Origin: SAR324 cluster bacterium
GTDB lineage: Bacteria > SAR324 > JACQKK01
Assembly: GCA_027296185.1 (NCBI GenBank)
Contig: JAPUJL010000200.1
Coordinates: 1-6,153 of the forward strand
Reading direction: 5' to 3'
DNA length: 6,153 nucleotides
Shown: piece after piece, positions 1 to 4,897 of the stretch
Numbering within the stretch: position 1 is the first letter of the stretch
Layout: each line of letters begins with the position of its first letter
Notes under the pieces: generated by a model
Seen by the model: only the letters and a program-made list of their open reading frames with translations
Databases searched by the model: none
What the model was told of the DNA's origin: nothing
Position numbers and translations under genes: made by a program

Positions 1-91
1 AGTGTTCAATCTCGTTGTCGCGGCGGGCCGCGAACATCAAGCGGCCGTCGGAAAGTCGGCGCTGGGCGGGAAAAGCATCCGGGCGTCCCAT
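1..91 (-). CDS. Partial CDS (N-terminus only), possibly hemin uptake protein HemP
   Basis: An open frame starts at the ATG at 91-89, which shares one base with the TAA stop of the upstream methyltransferase gene (TAATG), and runs open off the left edge. About 30 residues are visible, beginning MGRPDAFPAQ and ending ARRDNEIEH. The segment RLMFAARRDNEIEH resembles the start of the small HemP family, which typically has an 'RxLf.g..e..IeH' stretch before a 'YRLRxTxxGKLILTK' tail; that tail would lie outside the window. HemP proteins are about 50-65 residues and are linked to haem/iron uptake. The stop-start overlap and the lack of a good Shine-Dalgarno sequence suggest translational coupling to the gene before it. 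The existence of a coding frame is fairly likely; the HemP identity is an inference from a short fragment. An alternative in-frame start is the ATG at 37-35. Confidence 0.5.
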   Translation of the reverse strand, partial: MGRPDAFPAQRRLSDGRLMFAARRDNEIEH

Positions 92-903
92 TACCGGGAG
101 CGCCGCCGGCGGGGCTTAACGACGCGTTTTGCTGGCATCGCTTGCGTCGCTGGGGGGGGTCGTGGTGCCGGGGAAGGGGCGCGGAACAGCTCGGCGAGGG
201 CGATGCCCGCAGCTACGGAGACGTTGAGGGAGCCGACGCTGCCTGCGCCGGGAATGGAACAGACGGCGGTGCAGGCCTCCCGCACCGCCGCGGAGAGCCC
301 CTCCCGCTCGTGCCCGACCACCAGCACGCAGGGCGCTGCGGTGGGCGCCGCGGTCAGGGCCAGGGCGGCATCCGATTCCAGGCCGATCACGGGCACCGGT
401 TCCCGAAGCTCGTGCAGCACCGGCGCGAGGGGTTCCGCGGCGATGAGCCGCACCTCCTCGGCTCCGCCCTCAGCAGCGCGGATCGCGGCTCCGTTGACCC
501 GCTCCCCGGCGGAAACGCCGCTGACCAGAACCGCCTCGACGCCGAAGAAGGCGCAACTGCGGAGGATCGCCCCCAGATTGTACGGATTGCCGACGCCGTC
601 CAGGGCCACCCAGACGGCATCGTCCACGGGCCCCGACACCTCCCAGGGAAGGTACTCCAGGGGCCGTACGGTCATGGCCAGCCCCTCGTGATGGGTGGCG
701 CCGCTCACCCGGCGCAGGCCCTCCTCGTCCAGCTCGCGGTAGGGAATCCGCGCCGCGGCCGCCCATTTGAGGATCGGCCCCACCTCCCGCCGCACGGTGG
801 CGGCGTGGTAGATGCGCACAATATCGTGGGGCCGGCGCGCGAAGACCGCCCAGCAGGCCTTGCGCCCATAGACCTTCTGCTCCCGCCCGCTCTGTTCGCT
901 CAT
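91..903 (-). CDS. TrmH/SpoU-family RNA 2'-O-ribose methyltransferase, YfiF-like
   Basis: This 270-residue SPOUT (alpha/beta-knot) enzyme is predicted to transfer a methyl group from S-adenosylmethionine to a ribose 2'-OH in rRNA or tRNA. Residues 10-80 look like the SpoU substrate-binding domain (KVYGRKACWAVF, then GATHHEGLAM). The knotted catalytic domain carries motif 1 at 106-117 (NPYNLGAILRSC, with Arg115), motif 2 at 196-203 (VGHEREGL form) and motif 3 at 217-238 (IPGAGSVGSLNVSVAAG). KVYGRKACWAVF, SCAFFGVEAV and AIRAAEGGAEEV resemble E. coli YfiF more than RlmB, as I recall those sequences. YfiF has a long basic N-terminal extension, absent here; instead a Pro-rich, Arg-rich tail follows residue 242. 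The frame is open further upstream to 1548, but the chosen ATG at 903 overlaps the rlmM stop as ATGA, and the residues before it are rlmM antisense-type shadow sequence. There is no strong Shine-Dalgarno sequence, so coupling is likely. The family is certain; the exact target nucleotide is unknown. Confidence 0.9.
   Translation of the reverse strand: MSEQSGREQKVYGRKACWAVFARRPHDIVRIYHAATVRREVGPILKWAAAARIPYRELDEEGLRRVSGATHHEGLAMTVRPLEYLPWEVSGPVDDAVWVALDGVGNPYNLGAILRSCAFFGVEAVLVSGVSAGERVNGAAIRAAEGGAEEVRLIAAEPLAPVLHELREPVPVIGLESDAALALTAAPTAAPCVLVVGHEREGLSAAVREACTAVCSIPGAGSVGSLNVSVAAGIALAELFRAPSPAPRPPPATQAMPAKRVVKPRRRRSR
900..903 (-). promoter_or_regulatory. ATGA stop-start overlap coupling rlmM to the TrmH-like gene
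   Basis: On the minus strand the four bases read ATGA: the ATG starts the TrmH-like gene and the TGA ends rlmM. The upstream bases (end of rlmM, coding GKAKRRP) contain no convincing Shine-Dalgarno sequence, so terminating ribosomes probably reinitiate here. This also fixes the start of the downstream gene. Confidence 0.8.
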
Positions 904-2027
904 GGCCGCCGCTTGGCCTTGCCGGAATTGCCCGCTTTGAGTGGCGCGATGTGGCCCCAGGCGGTCACCTCCCGCCGGTCGTGGTAAAGCTGCCGCAGCG
1001 CACCGCCGGCCAGGCCGGCCTCGCCGAGAAACCGCTCCAACGGCCGCAGGGCGGCGTAGGGTTCCCGCTGGGGCAGCTTGACGTTGACGATGGACCGCCG
1101 GGCCCAGCCCCGCCCGATCCATTTGCGCAGCAGGCCCAAGGTCACGCCGGGAGCGATCAGCATGTCGCTCAGGAGCCAGTCCACGGGCCGCTCGGGGCGG
1201 TAGCGGAGCCCATCCTCCCGCAGATGGGTCACCGCACCGGCGTAGGCCTCGGAGGACGGCAGCTTGAGCGCCGCCCGATCCACCGCCGTGACCCGGCAGC
1301 CACGCTTGAGGAAGGCGTAACTCCACCCACCGGGCGCTGCACCCAGATCCACCACCCGCTGACCGGCCCGGGGCGCCTCGCCGAATGCCGCGAGCGCCTC
1401 CTCGATTTTCAGGTAGGAGCGCGAAGGCGCCGCCGGATCGTGGGACAGGGCGGGGATTCCCCCGGGAAAAGGGCTGGGCAGCCTGTTGACCGGAGCCTGC
1501 GCCACCCACAGGCCCGCTTCGGTCAGGCACAACTGCACGACGCGGCAACCCTTGCCTGGCGCTTCCTCCGGGCAGCGGTACGCCTCGCTCATCCTCGGAG
1601 CGAGCTCCCGGAGCGCCTCCCGGAACGCCGAACCGATTCCCGCGGCCCGCTTGTGCAGGGACTCGGCTCCGTTGGGATCGGGGGTGAACGCGTGCAGCGT
1701 CCAGGGCGCTCCGCCGGAGCCCAGAGCGGGCAGCAGCGATTCCGCGGCGGCGCGGGCCAGTCCCCGCCGGCTGGCGCCCTCGATGGACCGGGCGTCGGGC
1801 AGCCGCTGGCGCTCAAAGATCAGCGGCTGTGGGGGCAGCGGCGCGCCGCAACCGATCCGCAACCAGCCGCGGCCCCGCGCTTCGATCGCCGGGTGCGGCC
1901 CAGCGTTCCCGGCGCCAGGGGCTTTTGCCGCGATTTCATCGCTCAGGGCCGCCTCGAAGGCGGGCTTGCACAGGACGAGTGTCGGATTTCCGCCTCTGGA
2001 GCCACTCTTGGGCTGGGCAAAATTCAT
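900..2027 (-). CDS. rlmM: 23S rRNA (cytidine-2498 2'-O) methyltransferase RlmM
   Basis: This 375-residue protein (E. coli RlmM is 366) is predicted to methylate the 2'-OH of C2498 of 23S rRNA in the cytoplasm, using SAM, before the 50S subunit is complete. The N-terminal half (about 12-180) fits the RlmM-specific domain plus THUMP-like RNA-binding fold. The C-terminal half is a Rossmann methyltransferase of the RrmJ/FtsJ type: SAM motif I is DLGAAPGGWSY at 227-237, with Asp250 in TAVDRAAL likely contacting the cofactor. The K-D-K-E catalytic tetrad can be read as Lys207 (SRSYLKIEE), Asp288 (LLSDM), Lys317 (NVKLP) and Glu353 (RREVTAWG). I chose the ATG at 2027 because it gives the family length; a GTG at 2060 would add 11 Cys-rich residues that look unlike coding sequence. 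Neither has a clear Shine-Dalgarno sequence. The stop TGA overlaps the next gene's ATG by four bases. Confidence 0.94.
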   Translation of the reverse strand: MNFAQPKSGSRGGNPTLVLCKPAFEAALSDEIAAKAPGAGNAGPHPAIEARGRGWLRIGCGAPLPPQPLIFERQRLPDARSIEGASRRGLARAAAESLLPALGSGGAPWTLHAFTPDPNGAESLHKRAAGIGSAFREALRELAPRMSEAYRCPEEAPGKGCRVVQLCLTEAGLWVAQAPVNRLPSPFPGGIPALSHDPAAPSRSYLKIEEALAAFGEAPRAGQRVVDLGAAPGGWSYAFLKRGCRVTAVDRAALKLPSSEAYAGAVTHLREDGLRYRPERPVDWLLSDMLIAPGVTLGLLRKWIGRGWARRSIVNVKLPQREPYAALRPLERFLGEAGLAGGALRQLYHDRREVTAWGHIAPLKAGNSGKAKRRP

Positions 2028-2126
2028 AATTTCATCACAACTTCTGCAACCCGAGCACACAGTGACGGGCCAGTGTGGAGGGATCGAAGCGAGCTACGCA
2101 GGTCACTTCAACCGGCCGGGAAGCCC

Positions 2127-2375
2127 ATGGATCGCCACTGCCGTTCCATCCACCGTCATCCAAACCGCCCTGCGCCGCGGCGTGCCGCCTTGGCGCTCGA
2201 GGAGCGCATCCAGCGGGAGCAGCCGGTCTGTACCGTGTGGGGCTGTGGCCGGCCGGCGCTGACGGTTGACGCCTACTTCCCGTATCTGGATGACGACAAC
2301 CGTTGCGGCGAACACACCGTCGGCCATCTCCGAATTCAGGAATCGATTCCTTCCGAACGCCTGCCCTACGGCTGA
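2127..2375 (+). CDS. Small Cys/His-containing hypothetical protein (82 aa)
   Basis: I do not recognise this gene. The 82-residue product begins MDRHCRSIHR, has a basic N-terminal part (about 1-30), then Cys35-x4-Cys40 (PVCTVWGCGRP) and Cys60-x2-His63 (NRCGEHTVGH), with another His at 67, a layout that could bind one metal ion such as zinc. The stretch DAYFPYLDDDNRCGEH and the C-terminal QESIPSERLPYG have balanced composition and read like real protein, unlike the opposite-strand frame over the same bases, which is Arg/Gly/Pro/Ala-rich. Most codons end in G or C, like the neighbours. The ATG at 2127 is preceded by CGGGAAG, a weak ribosome-binding site. The same frame is open back to 951 but that part is antisense to rlmM. 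It sits alone between divergent rlmM and convergent M16 genes. Cytoplasmic; no signal peptide or membrane segment. Function unknown. Confidence 0.55.
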   Translation: MDRHCRSIHRHPNRPAPRRAALALEERIQREQPVCTVWGCGRPALTVDAYFPYLDDDNRCGEHTVGHLRIQESIPSERLPYG

Positions 2376-2446
2376 GGATCGCGGGGGCTATCCATTCCGC
2401 CGCCGGGGCCGCCGTCATCCACTGCCCGTCCGCCGTTTCCACAAGT

Positions 2447-3745
2447 TCAGTACCGCTCCACCATCCGCGCGATCATCGCCTCCAGGCGGCTGTCCAAGGG
2501 ACCCACCACGGCCATGTGGAGCCGTTCCCGGGCGAAGAGCTCCGCCGCCAGGGCGGAAAGCCGGGATGCGCACAACTCGGACACCGCGGCCCATTCGGCT
2601 TCCTCCGTCCGCACGTCGGTGTACAGCAGCGGCCAGGCATAGCGGTCGAGCGCGGCATCGAGGGAATCGCGGCTGAAATCCAGGTCGAACCGGTAGCGGC
2701 GCTTGGCCGCCTCCAGCTCTTCCCCGCCCACGCCGCCTTCCCGGACGATCTGCAATTGCTCGAACAACGCCTCCAGCAGTTCCTCGACGCGGTCGGGCGA
2801 GACCGTCGTGGAAATATCGACTTGACCGGCATCGGCGTAGGCGGTGTAGCTGCAGCCGATGTAGTAGACCAGTGCCCGCTCCTCGCGCAGGGTGCGCTGC
2901 AGGCGGCTGTTGGGGCCGTCGTCGAGGATGCCGGCCAGCATCCCCAGAGCGATCTCGTCCGCGGAGCGGTATCCGGAAGTGGGAAAGCTCAACTGGATGC
3001 GCAGCTGGTTGTCCGAATCGGGCACCGTCCGCAGCTTCGGTCCCCGCACCGCGCGGGGAGCACCCTGGCCGTCCAACCCGGGCGCCGCGCCGTCGCCCCG
3101 GTCCGATTCGCCCCAACCGCCGAAGGTGCGGCTCACGAGGTCCTGCGCGGCCCCCGCCTCGAGCCGGCCCGCCATGGACAGCACGGCATTGGCGGGGCGG
3201 TAGTGGGCCGCGTAGTGCGACTGCACGTCATCCCGGCCGAATTCCGCCACCGTCTCCCGGGTTCCGGTGACGCTTTGGGCGATCGGATGCCCCCCCCAGA
3301 GCAGCTCCGCCATGATCGCGTCGAGGCGCACCAATTGCCCTCGATCGTTGTAATCGTACAGGATTTCGTCGAGGATGATCCGCTTCTCCTTCTCGATCTC
3401 GGGAAAAATCGGGGTGCGGGCAAAGCCGCTCAGGCCCGCCAGCGCCTCGGAGAGCAGATCGGGATGCACCACCTGGAAGAACTCGGTGTACTCGACGCCC
3501 GTCTGAGCGCCGAGGATCTCCCCCACCCGCTCGAAGGATTCGAAGACCGCCTGCGTGTCGGGATGGCTCGCGTTGCCGCGAAACAGGGCGTGCTCGACAA
3601 AGTGGGAGAGCCCCGCCTGCCCGGGCGGATCGAACCGCGATCCCGCGCGCACCAGGAGGGAGAGCAGCACCTGATGGGAAGAAGGCACTTCGATCAGCAC
3701 GGTGGTGAGGCCGTTCGGCAGCCGATCGGTACGGACTTGGGGCAT
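2447..3745 (-). CDS. M16B-family zinc metallopeptidase (insulinase/processing-protease-like)
   Basis: This 432-residue protein has the length and two-half layout of M16B peptidases such as the bacterial homologues of mitochondrial processing peptidase. The inverted zinc motif HxxEH is His48-Phe-Val-Glu51-His52 (GLSHFVEHALFRG). The distal glutamate ligand is Glu127, 75 residues after His52, preceded by the usual partner Glu120 (EKEKRIILDEIL), so the zinc site looks complete. Typical family blocks are LPNGL at 9-13, GTRETV at 161-166, HYRPANAVLSMAG at 181-193, and in the C-terminal half GPNSRL at 277-282 followed by LREERALVYYI at 286-296, the place of the conserved Arg/Tyr substrate-binding pair. 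No signal peptide or lipobox is seen, so it is probably cytoplasmic. The start gives MPQVRTDRLPNGL, as expected for the fold, but the bases before it are pyrimidine-rich with no Shine-Dalgarno sequence. It lies 58 bases after dapA, same strand. The substrate is unknown. No second, inactive M16 partner is visible in the window. Confidence 0.92.
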   Translation of the reverse strand: MPQVRTDRLPNGLTTVLIEVPSSHQVLLSLLVRAGSRFDPPGQAGLSHFVEHALFRGNASHPDTQAVFESFERVGEILGAQTGVEYTEFFQVVHPDLLSEALAGLSGFARTPIFPEIEKEKRIILDEILYDYNDRGQLVRLDAIMAELLWGGHPIAQSVTGTRETVAEFGRDDVQSHYAAHYRPANAVLSMAGRLEAGAAQDLVSRTFGGWGESDRGDGAAPGLDGQGAPRAVRGPKLRTVPDSDNQLRIQLSFPTSGYRSADEIALGMLAGILDDGPNSRLQRTLREERALVYYIGCSYTAYADAGQVDISTTVSPDRVEELLEALFEQLQIVREGGVGGEELEAAKRRYRFDLDFSRDSLDAALDRYAWPLLYTDVRTEEAEWAAVSELCASRLSALAAELFARERLHMAVVGPLDSRLEAMIARMVERY

Positions 3746-3762
3746 GTGACCGGAGAAAGGGA

Positions 3763-3794
3763 GGCCGCCGGCGGAACCGGCGGAACCGGCGGCC
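3763..3794 (-). terminator. Perfect 9-bp inverted repeat between dapA and the M16 gene; possible leaky terminator or attenuator
   Basis: Plus-strand GGCCGCCGG at 3763-3771 is the exact reverse complement of CCGGCGGCC at 3786-3794, with a 14-base loop that itself holds repeats of GGCGGAACC. In the direction of transcription the stem is followed by TCCCTTTCTCC, a pyrimidine tract that is not a true U-run. It could slow or partly terminate polymerase, or protect the dapA end of a processed transcript. The pyrimidine tract occupies the place where the peptidase's Shine-Dalgarno sequence would normally be. Confidence 0.4.
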
Positions 3795-3803
3795 CGAGGC
3801 GCG

Positions 3804-4694
3804 TTACGCGCCGCGGAAGGGCGCGATGACGTCGCGCAGGAGATCCATCGTGCTTTCTGCGGGGGCCAGCATGGGCAGCCGGTAGTTGGCTTCCATCAGC
3901 CCCAGCAGCGACGCCGCCCCCTTGACCGGAATCGGATTGGACTCGATGAACAGCCCGTCGAACACGGGCAGCAGGGGCTTGAGCAGTTGCATCCCCTTGG
4001 CGAAGTCCTTGGCCTGCAAGGCGCGCATCCATTCGGCCATGGCCTTGGGCAGGATGTTGGACGCCACGGATATCACGCCGCAGCCGCCGACGGCGAAGAG
4101 CGGCAGCGTGATCGCGTCGTCGCCGGAGAGCACCTGCAGCGAATCTCCCACCAGATTGCAGATCTTCTGCATCTGCAGGATGCTGCCGGAGGCCTCCTTG
4201 ATGCCGAAGATGATGCCGCTCTCGGTCAGGCGGGCCACCGTCTCGGGCAGCACGTTGCTACTGGTGCGCCCCTGGACGCTGTACAGCACGATCTCCAGCC
4301 CGGTTTCCCGCTTGATGGCCTTGTAGTGCTCGTAGATGCCCTCCTGGGTGGGCTTGTTGTAGTACGGGCTCACGGAGAGAATATGAGTCGCGCCGGCCTC
4401 CTTGAGCCGCTTGCCCTTGGCGATGACGGCGGCGGTGTCGTTGCCGCCGCACCCGGCGAGGACCGGCACGCGCCCCCCCGCCACCTTGAGGGTGGTATCC
4501 AGCACCTCCACTTGCTCGGCCTCGGTCATGGTGACGCTTTCGCCGGTGGTGCCGAGGGGTACCAGAAAATCCACCCCGTTGCTGATCTGAAATTCGACGA
4601 AATCGCTCAGGCAGCGATAATCGATGGAACCGTCCACCGCGAAAGGCGTGATCATGGCGGTTCCGACGCCTTTGTACTGGCTGTTGGTCGGCAT
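3804..4694 (-). CDS. dapA: 4-hydroxy-tetrahydrodipicolinate synthase
   Basis: DapA condenses pyruvate with aspartate semialdehyde, the committed step to diaminopimelate and lysine, in the cytoplasm, usually as a tetramer. The 296-residue length matches the family (E. coli 292). The TIM-barrel active site is intact: Thr49/Thr50 (PLGTTGES), Tyr112 (SPYYNKP), Tyr138 and Arg143 (YSVQGRT), and the Schiff-base Lys166 (GIKEASG), each offset by five from the E. coli residues Thr44/45, Tyr107, Tyr133, Arg138 and Lys161. The Tyr138-Arg143 loop reads YSVQGRT instead of the common YNVPxRT. The C-terminal part contains ESNPIPVKGA and YRLPM, which in my recollection resembles Bacteroidota/Chlorobiota-type DapA as much as proteobacterial forms. 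The start ATG has a perfect AAGGAGG six bases upstream, and a plausible promoter lies about 80-110 bases upstream. The M16 peptidase gene follows, where many gammaproteobacteria have bamC. Confidence 0.96.
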   Translation of the reverse strand: MPTNSQYKGVGTAMITPFAVDGSIDYRCLSDFVEFQISNGVDFLVPLGTTGESVTMTEAEQVEVLDTTLKVAGGRVPVLAGCGGNDTAAVIAKGKRLKEAGATHILSVSPYYNKPTQEGIYEHYKAIKRETGLEIVLYSVQGRTSSNVLPETVARLTESGIIFGIKEASGSILQMQKICNLVGDSLQVLSGDDAITLPLFAVGGCGVISVASNILPKAMAEWMRALQAKDFAKGMQLLKPLLPVFDGLFIESNPIPVKGAASLLGLMEANYRLPMLAPAESTMDLLRDVIAPFRGA

Positions 4695-4700
4695 GGCGGG

Positions 4701-4707
4701 CCTCCTT
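4701..4707 (-). promoter_or_regulatory. Strong Shine-Dalgarno sequence of dapA
   Basis: The minus strand reads AAGGAGG here, ending six bases before the ATG at 4694-4692. It is the only strong ribosome-binding site seen in the window and settles the dapA start. Confidence 0.85.
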
Positions 4708-4774
4708 CGGCATCCCAGGATCGCAACGCGCGGGTGCGCGGCCGGACCCAGGTGGGCGAATATTCTACCCCGAA

Positions 4775-4803
4775 TTGATACTAAAGTGGCTCCCTGGGGT
4801 CAA
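4775..4803 (-). promoter_or_regulatory. Candidate sigma70-type promoter for dapA
   Basis: On the minus strand a TTGACC (-35, 4803-4798; five of six consensus bases) is followed after exactly 17 bases by TATCAA (-10, 4780-4775; four of six). The region is a local AT-rich island in an otherwise very GC-rich gap. A second possible -10, TAGAAT at 4767-4762, lies just downstream but lacks a good -35 at proper distance. Either would give a leader of roughly 60-75 bases. No riboswitch fold was recognised in that leader. Confidence 0.45.
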
Positions 4804-4844
4804 CCGGAGAGACCGGGCAAACATCGCGGGGTCGGCGCGGGGAG

Positions 4845-4869
4845 GGCGGGGGATCGGGCGATCCCCGCC
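4845..4869. repeat. GC-rich imperfect palindrome downstream of the FlgO-like gene
   Basis: GGGGATCG at 4849-4856 and CGATCCCC at 4859-4866 are exact reverse complements; with one bulged G the stem extends through GGC at 4845-4847 and GCC at 4867-4869. It lies about 30 bases past the stop of the FlgO-like gene and 40 bases before the dapA -35 box. In minus-strand reading no U-tract follows, so a classic intrinsic terminator is not supported; it may be a weak terminator, an mRNA 3'-end stabiliser or a protein-binding site. Confidence 0.35.
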
Positions 4870-4897
4870 AACGCTTTTGGGAAAGGGGGCCTGGGCC

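Noticed and set aside
2..987. Open plus-strand frames opposite the TrmH-like gene
   Set aside because: Arg/Ser/Ala-rich shadow products with no domain; the opposite strand is a clear SPOUT methyltransferase.
904..1548. Extension of the TrmH-like frame upstream to 1548 (485-residue reading)
   Set aside because: The extra 215 residues are Gly/Ala/Arg/Pro-rich shadow of rlmM, and the ATG at 903 has the typical ATGA coupling with the rlmM stop and matches the family N-terminus.
2025..2030. CATAAT as a -10 box for the small plus-strand gene
   Set aside because: Good -10 match, but no usable -35 hexamer at 15-19 bases upstream, and it is inside the start of rlmM.
951..2126. Long open plus-strand frame antisense to rlmM
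   Set aside because: It lies opposite a well-identified gene, has shadow-like composition and no recognisable domain; only its last 82 residues, past the rlmM start, look real.
2035..2442. 135-residue minus-strand frame starting just after the M16 stop
   Set aside because: GTG start without ribosome-binding site, Arg/Gly/Pro/Ala-rich product without motifs, and it is opposite the more protein-like small plus-strand gene.
2303..3829. 508-residue open plus-strand frame opposite the M16 gene
   Set aside because: Long antisense frames are common in GC-rich DNA; its product is rich in Arg, Gly, His and Gln with no known motif, whereas the minus strand has a complete M16 peptidase.
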